A stretch of 64,000 nt of DNA from an uncultured bacterium (GTDB taxonomy: Bacteria > Patescibacteriota > Saccharimonadia > Saccharimonadales > Saccharimonadaceae): contig CALHPA010000001.1 of NCBI GenBank assembly GCA_938036155.1, forward strand, positions 1-64,000, given 5' to 3'. The notes beneath the pieces are model-generated. The model was not told the origin of the DNA. It searched no databases and saw only the letters and a list, made by a program, of their open reading frames with translations. Shown in pieces: positions 1-8,054 of this stretch. Numbering within the stretch: position 1 is the first letter of the stretch; the number at the start of each line of letters is the position of its first letter. Both the position numbers and the translations under genes were made by a program.

Positions 1-21
1 AATAGCACGGTGCCGAATTAT

Positions 22-52
22 AAAAAACTCCTCCTAATCGGTGGAGTTTTTT
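22..52. terminator. bidirectional terminator at window start
   Basis: A ten-base stem (AAAAAACTCC pairing with GGAGTTTTTT) with an 11-base loop. It has A and T tracts on both sides, so it can stop transcription from either direction. It lies just beyond the 3' end of the minus-strand gene at 105-962. Confidence 0.8.
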
Positions 53-104
53 CGTTATTTATTTTTTTGGCTTTAAAAATACTAGTAAGAAATGGTGTTA
101 CAAC

Positions 105-962
105 TTATTTTATGCTTTTATATTCAAATACTTCACCTAATTCAATAGGGAATATTTTTACTTTTTGGTTATATTTTCGAATTTCATTACTTAATTCATT
201 ATATCTTTCAAGAGGAATTTCTATGTGAATAATATTTTCAAAAGGAATATCTTCTAAAGAACGAATTTCAGTTTCGCTAAATATTTTTGGTAATTTCGCA
301 GTTTTGTTTAGGTTTTTAATGCCAATAATTACTGGGAAATTGCCTTTAATATCAGAGTATTTTTCAAAAGATTCCCATGTATTTTTACAATATTTATTTA
401 CTTTTCCGCTCCAAGATTTTTTTGAATTTATTTTATTTTTCTTTCTCCAACTAAGAATATTTACAAGTGAACGCGGAGCAAGTATTGTATATGCTAAAAT
501 GTACATTTTTGTGTAATGTCGCACAATCCAAAAAATACTATCGCCAAAGCGAAAAGTTTTAGGATTCTTAAAATTATGATTATCTGCATAGCATCTAGCG
601 ATAATTCTTTTGTTTACTAGAGATATTGATTTCATACTTAACTTTTTAGAATAAATAATTAAGTAGTCATCTTGCTGGGTTTTTAATCCATTTTTCAAAA
701 TATTGTCAAAAATTGGTGTAATATTTCCACTAGAGTTATATTCAAAGCCTCCAGTTCCGTGCCAGAATTTTACATTTATAATACTATTTTTATACTCTTC
801 TAGCTCGTTTTTGGTAAAATTTGGTAAAGTATTCGAAAATTGTTTTTGAAGCTCTAGAATCGTCTTATTTCGTGTCTTAGTTTTTATTGATTTTGGTAAG
901 AAAAATATATAAATTTGCTTAGGCAGCTCACGGTAGAACTTATTATTTATTCGAAAAAACAT
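105..962 (-). CDS. unknown protein, possibly ADP-ribosyltransferase-like
   Basis: This 285-aa protein is not confidently recognised. Near residue 67 it has F-W-H-G-T-G, followed by an N-x-L-K-N-G-L helix. Further on is the segment R-I-I-A-R-C-Y-A, and near the C-terminus I-I-H-I-E-I-P. An HGT motif on the first strand, an A-x-x-Y-A segment and a late Glu resemble the H-Y-E layout of PARP/diphtheria-type ADP-ribosyltransferases. That is inference from pattern only. There is no signal peptide or membrane segment. The -10 TATAAT (969-974) ends exactly six bases before ATG, so the mRNA should be leaderless. It stands alone and is not in an operon. It could instead be an unrelated enzyme with a chance HGT motif. 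Confidence 0.6.
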   Translation of the reverse strand: MFFRINNKFYRELPKQIYIFFLPKSIKTKTRNKTILELQKQFSNTLPNFTKNELEEYKNSIINVKFWHGTGGFEYNSSGNITPIFDNILKNGLKTQQDDYLIIYSKKLSMKSISLVNKRIIARCYADNHNFKNPKTFRFGDSIFWIVRHYTKMYILAYTILAPRSLVNILSWRKKNKINSKKSWSGKVNKYCKNTWESFEKYSDIKGNFPVIIGIKNLNKTAKLPKIFSETEIRSLEDIPFENIIHIEIPLERYNELSNEIRKYNQKVKIFPIELGEVFEYKSIK

Positions 963-1034
963 AAGAAAATTATAACATAAACAGATTAGAAATACAAAAT
1001 ATTATAATAAAATAAAAAAGCTCTTATGTAAATA

Positions 1035-1063
1035 TTGACAAAAAGCATAAGTTGTGCTATAAT
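1035..1063 (+). promoter_or_regulatory. consensus promoter of the KGG gene
   Basis: TTGACA (1035-1040), a 17-base spacer and TATAAT (1058-1063) give a perfect sigma-70-type promoter. The preceding TG gives an extended -10. A strong ribosome site (AAGGAG) follows ahead of the start at 1114. This predicts high expression. Confidence 0.9.
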
Positions 1064-1113
1064 TAAAACATAATCAAAAATAGATTAGATTTTAATAAAA
1101 CAAAGGAGATTAA

Positions 1114-1365
1114 ATGGCCGGAACAAAGGTGGGCGGCGCAAAGGCAGCTGCAACTAATAAAGCAAAATATGGAAAAGATTTTTATTCACGAATTGGTCAA
1201 AAAGGTGGTAAAAATGGAACGACTGGCGGATTTGCCGCGAACCGTGAACTTGCAAAAATCGCGGGGCAAAAGGGCGGTCGAATTAGCCGCCGCGGTCCAG
1301 CTACAACAAAAATTTCAATGACCGAAGATTCTGAAGAGTCGAAAATTGAAGTTCGTGTAGCTTAA
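1114..1365 (+). CDS. KGG-repeat stress-induced protein
   Basis: An 83-aa, strongly basic, Gly/Lys-rich protein. It carries repeats of the KGG family (G-Q-K-G-G at about 28-32 and again near 52-55), the short repeat of GsiB and con-10-like stress proteins (PF10685). Such proteins are small, hydrophilic and induced by general stress; the molecular role is unclear and may be protection of macromolecules. The tail after residue 65 is acidic. The ATG follows AAGGAG at a good distance, downstream of a consensus promoter. A terminator shared with the convergent neighbour follows immediately. It is a single-gene unit. Confidence 0.85.
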   Translation: MAGTKVGGAKAAATNKAKYGKDFYSRIGQKGGKNGTTGGFAANRELAKIAGQKGGRISRRGPATTKISMTEDSEESKIEVRVA

Positions 1366-1376
1366 AAAGATTTATA

Positions 1377-1418
1377 AATAAAATCACGCTTTCGAAGTAA
1401 TGCGTGATTTTATTTTAT
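1377..1418. terminator. bidirectional terminator between convergent genes
   Basis: A 13-bp stem, AATAAAATCACGC with GCGTGATTTTATT, closes a 12-base loop. It ends the KGG gene and overlaps the last codons of the minus-strand peptidase gene. Confidence 0.85.
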
Positions 1419-1862
1419 CTTTCGCCGCAAACTTTTAAAACGGGAATCATTATTTTGCCAGACGGTTCCGCAAGCGGGACACTTATATGTTAAATCTTTT
1501 TGCTGAAAACCATTTAGCTTGCATTTTGGACAGAGGCTTCTTTTGTGTAGCCAATCTCGATAAGTATCAAGCTTACTTTCGGCTAGATTTGAACTAAAAC
1601 AAAACCCATATTGATTTGTAAGGCTATTTCGAACAAGCTCCCAAGCCTCAGATTCCATTTTAAGGAGTTCAATATCAAGCCAAAAATCTTCGTGACCAAG
1701 TAGAGCATGAGCCAATTCGTGCAAAATTAACAGATGAAAATTTGAAGATTCTGGTTCGAAAAAAATTGTATTTTCTTTCTTCGACCAATAGAAATCATCA
1801 CTTTCTTCGAAATTAAACTGAGGAAAGTCCTTACGTAATTTTTCAACAAATTCCAAATTCAT
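1410..1862 (-). CDS. ImmA/IrrE-like metallopeptidase domain protein with zinc ribbon
   Basis: A 150-aa protein. The start at 1862 is chosen because its ATG overlaps the ROK-kinase stop as TAATG and is preceded by AGAGGTG; a 12-residue upstream extension lacks support. The sequence L-H-E-L-A-H-A-L-L-G-H is an HExxH zinc-metallopeptidase motif followed by a helix with a candidate third ligand, E, as in ImmA/IrrE (COG2856). The C-terminal 45 residues hold CPKCK and CPACG pairs, a zinc ribbon. ImmA/IrrE proteases cleave repressors in mobile elements and stress circuits; here the target is unknown. It is translationally coupled to the ROK kinase. Confidence 0.7.
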   Translation of the reverse strand: MNLEFVEKLRKDFPQFNFEESDDFYWSKKENTIFFEPESSNFHLLILHELAHALLGHEDFWLDIELLKMESEAWELVRNSLTNQYGFCFSSNLAESKLDTYRDWLHKRSLCPKCKLNGFQQKDLTYKCPACGTVWQNNDSRFKSLRRKIK

Positions 1863-2686
1863 TAAAAATTCAACACCTCTTTTGCAAATTCGAAACAACC
1901 ATAAATTACCGCTTCACGTGGCTTTTGAGCTTGAATAATTTTTGGGCAAGAAATTCCTTCAGGCAGGTTTTCGCGAACAATTTGTTCTAGAAAAAGATCA
2001 AATTTTTTGAAATTTTCACCAAGGCTACCACCAATAATAATTAACTCTGGCTGAATTATTGGAATTACCACTAAAAATCCGCGCGAAATCCTGTCGGCAA
2101 TATTTTGCCATTGTCGTGGTTTCGAAATCTCGCTCGCATATTTACCGTAAACATTAAAAATTGCCCGTGCACTCGCAAATTCTTCCCATTCTCGCACTCG
2201 GCCATCAAATTCAATTGGGATTCGTCCAATTTCGCTATTTTTTAGGCCTTGGTTGATTTTTCCATCTGTTATTATGCCTGAACCAATTCCCGTTGAAAGT
2301 GTAACATAAAGAATATTTTGAGCTTTATTTTTGAACTTTTTACTTTCGAAAAGTCCAGCAAGATTAGCATCGTTTTCAACTAGAATTTTAATATTTGGAA
2401 AGATTTTTAAAAGTTCAGCTTTTATATTAAAATTCTGCCAGCGTAAATTTTTTGCCCACAAAATTACGCCGTTTTCAATAATTCCAGGTTCAGCACAAGA
2501 AATTGCTTGGATTTCACCAGCTTTTAGTTGCTCCGAAAATTCTTTTTTAATAACTTTTTCAATGATTTCAAGATATTTTTGCTGAGATTTTGGCGTTTGA
2601 AATTCGAAAGATTTTAAAAGTTTGCCATCTTTCGAAAAACCTGCCAACAAAGTTTTTGTTCCACCCGTATCAATTGCAATAACCAT
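1862..2686 (-). CDS. ROK-family sugar kinase (glucokinase-like)
   Basis: A 274-aa protein. It opens with the ASKHA phosphate-binding loop A-I-D-T-G-G-T-K-T (residues 4-12) and has the catalytic region V-E-N-D-A-N-L-A-G near 105-113 and S-T-G-I-G-S-G-I-I. The usual ROK zinc motif CxCGxxGC is absent: the corresponding stretch has no cysteines. It probably phosphorylates a hexose or N-acetylhexosamine with ATP, but the substrate cannot be read from the sequence. TAAAAT (2693-2698) ends six bases before ATG, so the mRNA is predicted leaderless. It heads a two-gene unit with the peptidase gene and is divergent from rpsA. Confidence 0.85.
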   Translation of the reverse strand: MVIAIDTGGTKTLLAGFSKDGKLLKSFEFQTPKSQQKYLEIIEKVIKKEFSEQLKAGEIQAISCAEPGIIENGVILWAKNLRWQNFNIKAELLKIFPNIKILVENDANLAGLFESKKFKNKAQNILYVTLSTGIGSGIITDGKINQGLKNSEIGRIPIEFDGRVREWEEFASARAIFNVYGKYASEISKPRQWQNIADRISRGFLVVIPIIQPELIIIGGSLGENFKKFDLFLEQIVRENLPEGISCPKIIQAQKPREAVIYGCFEFAKEVLNF

Positions 2687-2734
2687 GACTCTATTTTACG
2701 ATGAAAAATTTAAAAATTCAACCTTTTAAAACGC

Positions 2735-2763
2735 TTGATTTTTCTAGCCCAAAATGTTAAAAT
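2735..2763 (+). promoter_or_regulatory. rpsA promoter with flanking inverted repeat
   Basis: TTGATT (2735-2740), 17 bases, TAAAAT (2758-2763). Inverted arms GCCCAA (2747-2752) and TTGGGC (2776-2781) flank the -10 and the expected start site, so they could be an operator. Between the Shine-Dalgarno and ATG lies another small repeat, AGTC...GACT (2825-2837). Confidence 0.7.
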
Positions 2764-2838
2764 GGTAACAATCTATTGGGCAGGTTAATTTTAGCTATGT
2801 TCAAAGAAATACAATTAAGGAAGGAGTCTTAAAGACTA

Positions 2839-3906
2839 ATGGCAACAGCCAAAAAAATAACAATGGACGAATTGTTGGCGTCTGCTCCAGAGAGCGTAAA
2901 CCAACTAAATCAAGGCGAAACTGTTGAAGGAACGATTCTTTCAGTTCGCAAACATGAAATTTTGATTGACTTAGGAGCAAAAGGTGTTGGATTTGTTCCT
3001 CGCCGAGAAGCTGGTCATTCAAAAAACCTTGTTGAAGGTGAAACAGTAACAGCAAGTGTTGTTGATACTGAAATGGACAATGGAATGTCGTTGCTTTCTC
3101 TTCGAAAAGCTGCAAAAGATCGCGGTTGGGAAGAAGTTATCGAAAAGATGGAAAAAGGCGAAATTATCGAAATTATTCCATTTGATGCTAACCGAGGTGG
3201 TTTGCTAGTTGAATATGAAGGGATTCGCGGATTCTTACCTGTTTCTCAACTTTCAGCAGAGCATTACCCACGTGTTGGTGCAAGCGACAAGGATGAGATT
3301 TTGAGCCGATTGAATGCTCTTATCGACAAGCCAATCAATGTTCGAATTCTTGACGCAGATCGCAAAACTAACAAACTTATCTTTAGTGAAAAAGAAGCTA
3401 TCAAAGATGGTTTAAACGAACGATTCGACAGCTTGAAAATTGGAGATGAAGTTGAAGGTGTTGCGACTGGTGTTGTTGATTTTGGCGTTTTCGTAAATAT
3501 TGAAGGAATTGAAGGTTTGGTACACATTTCTGAAATTTCTTGGGAACGCGTAAATAATCCAAAAGATTATGTAAAAATCGGTGACACGATTAAGGCAAAA
3601 ATTATCGCAATTGATAAAGATCGCCTAAGCCTTTCAATGAAACAACTAACTGAAGATCCTTGGCTTTCTGAAGTTGAACAGTTTAAAAAAGGTTCAAGCG
3701 TTGAAGGAACTGTAACACGAATTACACCATTCGGTGCTTTCGTAAAAATCAGCCCAGCAATTGAAGCTCTTGTTCATGTTTCGGAACTTGGCAAAGGAAA
3801 TGATATTAACCCAGAAAATATCTTTACTCTAAATGAGCGTAAAGAATTTGTGGTTATTGATATCGATAAAGAGAATCGAAAAATTTCTCTTAGCCTTGCA
3901 AAATAA
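2839..3906 (+). CDS. rpsA: 30S ribosomal protein S1
   Basis: A 355-aa protein with four S1 RNA-binding OB domains, at roughly 24-90, 105-180, 197-268 and 282-355. The third and fourth carry the classical F-G-x-F-V...G-L-V-H-I/V-S-E signature. E. coli S1 has six domains; four is usual for compact Gram-positive-like S1. It binds mRNA and helps docking on the 30S subunit. The SD (GGAAGGAG) is about 12 bases from ATG, with a short inverted repeat in that spacer which could bring them closer. infB follows 95 bases downstream. Confidence 0.95.
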   Translation: MATAKKITMDELLASAPESVNQLNQGETVEGTILSVRKHEILIDLGAKGVGFVPRREAGHSKNLVEGETVTASVVDTEMDNGMSLLSLRKAAKDRGWEEVIEKMEKGEIIEIIPFDANRGGLLVEYEGIRGFLPVSQLSAEHYPRVGASDKDEILSRLNALIDKPINVRILDADRKTNKLIFSEKEAIKDGLNERFDSLKIGDEVEGVATGVVDFGVFVNIEGIEGLVHISEISWERVNNPKDYVKIGDTIKAKIIAIDKDRLSLSMKQLTEDPWLSEVEQFKKGSSVEGTVTRITPFGAFVKISPAIEALVHVSELGKGNDINPENIFTLNERKEFVVIDIDKENRKISLSLAK

Positions 3907-3923
3907 TTCAAAATTATTCTTGC

Positions 3924-3970
3924 GCTGAACAGTCGGAAATCGGTTTCGAAATCGGTTTCCGAACTTCAGC
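3924..3970 (+). promoter_or_regulatory. structured rpsA-infB intergenic hairpin
   Basis: GCTGAA (3924-3929) pairs with TTCAGC (3965-3970). Inside, CGGAAA pairs with TTTCCG, and two TCGG copies flank a central TTTCGAAA. No T tract follows, so it is not an obvious terminator. It may be an mRNA processing or attenuation element upstream of the infB ribosome site. Confidence 0.6.
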
Positions 3971-4001
3971 TTAAGAAAAATAAAAAACCAGAGGAGGTTG
4001 T

Positions 4002-5789
4002 ATGAGTCAGAAGAAAATTGTAAATATCACAGATTCAATTACTGTTGATGAATTAGCTGGAGCTTTAAATCTCCCTGTTACAACTTTGATTGGTGAGCTT
4101 TTTAAGAATGGAATCGTTGCAACTATCAATCAGCGAATTGATTTCGAAACCGCTGTAATTGTAGTTGAGGAACTCGGTTTAAAAGATGTTGAACTTAAGA
4201 AGAAAGCAAAGACTGATGTTGTAACTTCTCGATTACAAAAAATGCATGAAGTTTCTGAAAATGCAAAACCTCGCCCACCAATTGTGGCGGTAATGGGGCA
4301 TGTTGACCACGGAAAAACTACACTTCTTGATACAATTCTTGGTACAAAAACTGTTTCTGGCGAGGCTGGCGGAATTACTCAACATATTTCAGCTTATCAA
4401 ACCGAAAGAAAAGGTCGAAAGATTACGCTTCTTGACACACCAGGCCACGAGGCATTTGCGGCGCTCCGCCAACATGGAGCAACTTTAACTGACGTTGTGA
4501 TCATTGTTGTTGCAGCAGATGATGGTGTTAAACCTCAAACTGTCGAGGCGATTAGATTTGCTCAAAATGCCAATGCGAAAATTGTTGTCGCAATAAATAA
4601 AATGGATAAAGATACTGCAAACAAAGACCGCGTAATGGCGGAGCTTTCTGAGCGAGGTTTAATGCCAGAGGAATGGGGTGGTGATATCACTATGGTGCCA
4701 ATCTCAGCAAAAAATGGTGATGGAATAGACGATCTTCTCGATATGGTTATTTTAACTGCTGATTTAGAGGAACTTCGCGCTGATGTTGATATTCCTGCTG
4801 AAGGCCTAGTGATTGAGTCGCATATGGAGGTTGGAAAGGGCTCAGTTGTTTCTCTTCTTGTTGAACATGGAAACTTAAAACAAGGTGGATTTTTAGTTGC
4901 TGGAACAACTTATGCAAAAGTTCGAACCCTTCAAGACTATAAGGGAGAAGCTCTTAAATCTGCAGGTCCTTCAACTCCTGTAACTGTAACTGGTTTTAAA
5001 GAACTACCGCAATTTGGTGATGTCTTTAAAGTGGTGAAGAATGAGAAAGAAGCTCGAAGTCTTGCTCAAAAAGCTAAAATTGAAGCCGCTCAGAATGCTG
5101 CGACTGCCAATGTTACAGGTGCAGATTTATTGAAAATGATGAACCAGAAGCATGATGCTGAAGATTTCAATATTGTAATTAAGGCTGACGTTCAAGGTTC
5201 ACTTACATCTGTTTCAGATAGTTTGCGTTTGATTGAAACTGGTGGTGAAGTTAATCTAAACGTTGTAAGTAGTGGAATTGGAAATATTACTGAAAACGAT
5301 ATTCACTTAGCTGCTGCTGGCGATAAAACAATTATTTATGGATTTAACGTTGAGTTACCTCCTGCAATCAAGAAAATCGCTACTCGTGATCGCGTTGAAG
5401 TTCAAATTTATAAAGTTATCTATGAACTTCTTGACGACGCTCGTGCTGAAATGGAAAAACTTCTTGCGCCAGAAGTTGTTGAAACTGAAATTGGATCGTT
5501 GGAAGTTAAAGGTGTTTTCCGTACAATGAAAGAAGAAATTATTGCTGGTGGAGAAGTTAAGACAGGTCGTGTTTATGCTGGATTGCTCGCCCGCGTAATT
5601 CGAAAGAAAGAACAAATTGCTGAAGTTGAAGTTTCGCACGTTCAGCGCCAGCAACAAGAAGCCAAAGACGTTATTGAGGGCGAAATGTGTGGTCTTTCGT
5701 TGAAAACTAAAAAGAAAATCCAGCTTGAAGTTGGTGATAAACTTGAATTCTTTACTCGTGAAGTTGTTGCTCGTAAACTTAAAGACTAG
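4002..5789 (+). CDS. infB: translation initiation factor IF-2
   Basis: A 595-aa GTPase that delivers initiator tRNA to the ribosome. An N-terminal IF2_N-like segment (about 4-58) precedes the G domain: G-H-V-D-H-G-K-T (99-106), D-T-P-G-H-E and N-K-M-D. The beta-barrel and C-terminal fMet-tRNA-binding domains follow to the end. It is short compared with the 740-890 aa of many bacterial IF-2 proteins, because the long N-terminal linker region is missing. Start: ATG six bases after GAGGAGG. It follows rpsA and probably shares transcripts with it. Confidence 0.97.
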   Translation: MSQKKIVNITDSITVDELAGALNLPVTTLIGELFKNGIVATINQRIDFETAVIVVEELGLKDVELKKKAKTDVVTSRLQKMHEVSENAKPRPPIVAVMGHVDHGKTTLLDTILGTKTVSGEAGGITQHISAYQTERKGRKITLLDTPGHEAFAALRQHGATLTDVVIIVVAADDGVKPQTVEAIRFAQNANAKIVVAINKMDKDTANKDRVMAELSERGLMPEEWGGDITMVPISAKNGDGIDDLLDMVILTADLEELRADVDIPAEGLVIESHMEVGKGSVVSLLVEHGNLKQGGFLVAGTTYAKVRTLQDYKGEALKSAGPSTPVTVTGFKELPQFGDVFKVVKNEKEARSLAQKAKIEAAQNAATANVTGADLLKMMNQKHDAEDFNIVIKADVQGSLTSVSDSLRLIETGGEVNLNVVSSGIGNITENDIHLAAAGDKTIIYGFNVELPPAIKKIATRDRVEVQIYKVIYELLDDARAEMEKLLAPEVVETEIGSLEVKGVFRTMKEEIIAGGEVKTGRVYAGLLARVIRKKEQIAEVEVSHVQRQQQEAKDVIEGEMCGLSLKTKKKIQLEVGDKLEFFTREVVARKLKD

Positions 5790-5807
5790 ATAATATAATA
5801 AAATAAT

Positions 5808-5836
5808 TTGAAAAAACATTTTGCTTGTGCTAAAAT
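5808..5836 (+). promoter_or_regulatory. promoter of the DUF5663 gene
   Basis: TTGAAA (5808-5813), a 17-base spacer ending in TGTGC, TAAAAT (5831-5836). The TG one base before the -10 makes it an extended -10 promoter. Confidence 0.8.
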
Positions 5837-5862
5837 AGAAATAATTAAACAAGGAAAAAAGA

Positions 5863-6276
5863 ATGTTTCAATTAGACGACAAATTTTTTGAAGGAATTGG
5901 CATTGAACGAATGTCTCCGCAAGAAGCGGCAGTTTTTAAACAACATGTTCAGGAAGAACTTGAGACTCGCGTTGGCGAGCGCATAACAGATGGATTTTCG
6001 AATGAAAAGCTTGAAGAGTTTGAAAAAATTATCGATGATGCTCCAGGGTTTGTAGATAATTGGCTAATGGTTAATGTGCCAAATTTTCGAAATGACCGTG
6101 CGTTTATAGCACTCACTCAACAAAATGGTGGGCAAGAAAATCGCCAAACTATTGCGGAATTTGCTTCAATGAAATGGCTTGAAATCAATCGCCCAGATTT
6201 TAATCAAATTACAACAATCGTAATGAAGGAAATGCAAGACGAACTTAAAGCTAATATTGATAAAATTTTTAGCTAA
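5863..6276 (+). CDS. DUF5663-type protein
   Basis: A 137-aa acidic, soluble protein. It resembles the DUF5663 group common in Saccharibacteria: an opening F-Q-L-D-D-K-F, an L-x-x-R-V-G-E-R-I helix and an F-x-x-I-I-D-D segment. It has no signal peptide, membrane segment or catalytic motif. The function is unknown. It has its own promoter, an AAGGA ribosome site seven bases before ATG, and its own terminator, so it is a one-gene unit. Confidence 0.7.
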   Translation: MFQLDDKFFEGIGIERMSPQEAAVFKQHVQEELETRVGERITDGFSNEKLEEFEKIIDDAPGFVDNWLMVNVPNFRNDRAFIALTQQNGGQENRQTIAEFASMKWLEINRPDFNQITTIVMKEMQDELKANIDKIFS

Positions 6277-6281
6277 AATTC

Positions 6282-6311
6282 AAAAAACCGTGCAACTAAA
6301 CACGGTTTTTT
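6282..6311. terminator. bidirectional terminator
   Basis: AAAAAACCGTG and CACGGTTTTTT form an 11-bp stem with an 8-base loop. It separates the DUF5663 gene from the convergent fmt gene and can serve both. Confidence 0.9.
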
Positions 6312-6321
6312 CTTTGTAAAA

Positions 6322-7206
6322 TTATTTTAAATATCCGTTTATAAAGCTCTGCGCAGTTGCTTCTTTGCCGTTTGGGGTAAGAAGTGTTTTTATTTCTAAA
6401 AACTTGCCATCAGCAAATTTAAGTGTTAAAGGCGAATTTTCGGGATTTGAGCTTACTACTTTCGCAGTCTTAACAACTATTAAATAGTTATTGATTTGAA
6501 TTTTACTTTTCGGGAATATTTCGAAAGCGCGAATTTGCTGTTCTGCTTGTTTTGCAGTTTGATTTTCTGGATTTAAAATCGAATCACTTTTTTTAAGAAG
6601 TTGGCAATATTCGGCTTGTGAGTTATCTTGTTTTTTGCCTTTTAGCTCGCCAGAAATAATCTTTGGCAAATCTCGTACCAACATTTCAGCACCAATCTTG
6701 CCGCAAATTTCATAAAGCTCACTAGCAGTTTCTGTTTTCGAAAGTTCAATTTCTTCTTGCGAATACACATCGCCAGCGTCCATTTCTTTTGAGAGTTTCA
6801 TTAGTGAAACGCCAGTTTTTGAGTCGCCATTTAAAATTGCACTTTCAATTGGGCTTGGCCCGCGGTATTTTGGCAAAAGTGAAGGGTGAACGTTTACTAT
6901 TGCAGGCGTGAACAGATCAATGATTTCTTGCGGAATAATTCGCCCGAATGAAACTAAAACACCCACTGGATTTTTGAAATTCTGTACGAATTCAATAATT
7001 TCACTCATTTTTTGCGGCTGGAGAACGGGAATTTTAAACTTTTCACCAATTTTCTTAACTTTTGGCGATTGGAGCTTTTGACCGCGACCTTTTTTGGAGT
7101 CTGGTTTAGTGATAATTCCAGCAATTTCGAAATTTTCGTCAATTAATTTTTGGAGCGAAACGGCCGAAAAATCTTCTGTACCAAAGAAAATTATAGGATT
7201 TTTCAT
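6322..7206 (-). CDS. fmt: methionyl-tRNA formyltransferase
   Basis: A 294-aa enzyme that formylates initiator Met-tRNA with 10-formyl-THF. Catalytic residues are in place: N105 and H107 in N-V-H-P-S-L-L-P-K-Y-R-G-P, and D143 in E-M-D-A-G-D. The N-terminal domain is the Rossmann-like transferase; the last 90 residues are the smaller C-terminal tRNA-binding domain. The start at 7206 overlaps the def stop as TAATG. A possible TTG start five codons upstream has no advantage. It is coupled to def, its functional partner. Confidence 0.95.
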   Translation of the reverse strand: MKNPIIFFGTEDFSAVSLQKLIDENFEIAGIITKPDSKKGRGQKLQSPKVKKIGEKFKIPVLQPQKMSEIIEFVQNFKNPVGVLVSFGRIIPQEIIDLFTPAIVNVHPSLLPKYRGPSPIESAILNGDSKTGVSLMKLSKEMDAGDVYSQEEIELSKTETASELYEICGKIGAEMLVRDLPKIISGELKGKKQDNSQAEYCQLLKKSDSILNPENQTAKQAEQQIRAFEIFPKSKIQINNYLIVVKTAKVVSSNPENSPLTLKFADGKFLEIKTLLTPNGKEATAQSFINGYLK

Positions 7207-7787
7207 TATAAATCTTCCCAAAGGTCTGAGTTGTTTTCAATATCTTTCTCGTAGTCTAATGGTTGCAATTCGCCATCTTTGTCTAAGCGATAAAATGCAT
7301 CTTTTTTGTCGCGAATATGGTCGATAAAGAGAACACCGTTTGTGTGGTCAATTTCATGCTGAAGAACGCGCGCAAGAAAATCTTCAGCCTTAATTCGAAC
7401 TTCATTTCCATAAATATCAAGCGCTTTAACACGAATTTTTGAAGCTCGCGGAACTTTGCCGTAAATTCCTTTGATTGAAAGACAACCTTCAAAATCTTCG
7501 ACGGTTTTTCCTTCGAATTTTGTAATTTCGGGGTTAATTAAAGCGGTGAATTCTTTGTTATTTTTATCATCTAAATCACTTCGAACAATAATAATTTTAT
7601 AAAGTTTGTTGATCTGTGGTGCAGCAATTGCGGCTGAAATTTCGTGCGGGTGGGCATTTTCCCAATCAAGGCTGGCATCAATCATATCTTGCACAATTTG
7701 GCGAACTTCATCTGTAATGATATGCACGCGTTCGCATTTTTTGCGCAAATTCTGGTTAGGTAAGGTTATAATATCTTCTTTTTTCAT
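7206..7787 (-). CDS. def: peptide deformylase
   Basis: A 193-aa metalloenzyme that removes the formyl group from nascent proteins. Motif 2 E-G-C-L-S (100-104) and motif 3 Q-H-E-I-D-H (143-148) supply the Cys and two His metal ligands and the catalytic Glu. Motif 1 is the variant S-A-A-I-A-A-P-Q instead of G-x-G-L-A-A-P-Q. ATG at 7787 is seven bases after TATAAT (7795-7800), so the mRNA is nearly leaderless and no SD is visible. It runs into fmt by a one-base overlap. Confidence 0.93.
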   Translation of the reverse strand: MKKEDIITLPNQNLRKKCERVHIITDEVRQIVQDMIDASLDWENAHPHEISAAIAAPQINKLYKIIIVRSDLDDKNNKEFTALINPEITKFEGKTVEDFEGCLSIKGIYGKVPRASKIRVKALDIYGNEVRIKAEDFLARVLQHEIDHTNGVLFIDHIRDKKDAFYRLDKDGELQPLDYEKDIENNSDLWEDL

Positions 7788-7830
7788 TGTTTTTATTATA
7801 CCATTTTTATATATTAAAAGCAAAAAGTAC

Positions 7831-7860
7831 TTGACAGTGTGTATATGTGCACACTACAAT
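7831..7860 (+). promoter_or_regulatory. promoter with operator-like palindrome in the spacer
   Basis: TTGACA (7831-7836), 18 bases, TACAAT (7855-7860). The spacer is almost wholly occupied by the inverted repeat AGTGTG-N8-CACACT (7836-7855). A regulator bound here would block both hexamers. It drives the two small genes at 7924-8402. Confidence 0.8.
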
Positions 7861-7923
7861 TAAGGTTAGAAATTGTGATTAGTGGATTTCCGGTATACGC
7901 TATTTGTTTTATTAGGAGGTAAT

Positions 7924-8043
7924 ATGGATGAAATAACTACAAATATCGAAAAGGAGTTTGGTATAGAATTAGGCTCTGTAACGGATAGGTATTTTGATAA
8001 TATGCCTGACCAAAGTATTAGATCAATTTTTGCTAAAATATAA
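7924..8043 (+). CDS. 39-aa small protein, first gene of islet
   Basis: A short ORF of 39 codons with a very strong ribosome site (TAGGAGG, six bases before ATG). It starts MDEITTNIEKEFGIELG and is acidic and probably helical. It is the first gene after the operator-bearing promoter and lies 11 bases before the next gene. The function is unknown. The SD, promoter and tight spacing are why I call it real. A small regulator or antitoxin-like partner is possible but unproven. Confidence 0.65.
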   Translation: MDEITTNIEKEFGIELGSVTDRYFDNMPDQSIRSIFAKI

Positions 8044-8054
8044 GGAGTTATTTC

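Noticed and set aside
10..228. 72-codon plus-strand frame opening with GTG at the window start
   Set aside because: It runs through the bidirectional terminator at 22-52 and over the 3' end of the better-supported minus-strand gene. No ribosome site is seen.
3924..3970. The rpsA-infB hairpin as a Rho-independent terminator
   Set aside because: The stem is interrupted and no T tract follows. It is listed as a regulatory or processing structure instead.
5355..5852. 165-codon minus-strand frame across the end of infB
   Set aside because: Phe/Asn-rich shadow of infB on the opposite strand; no promoter or ribosome site and no protein-like domain.
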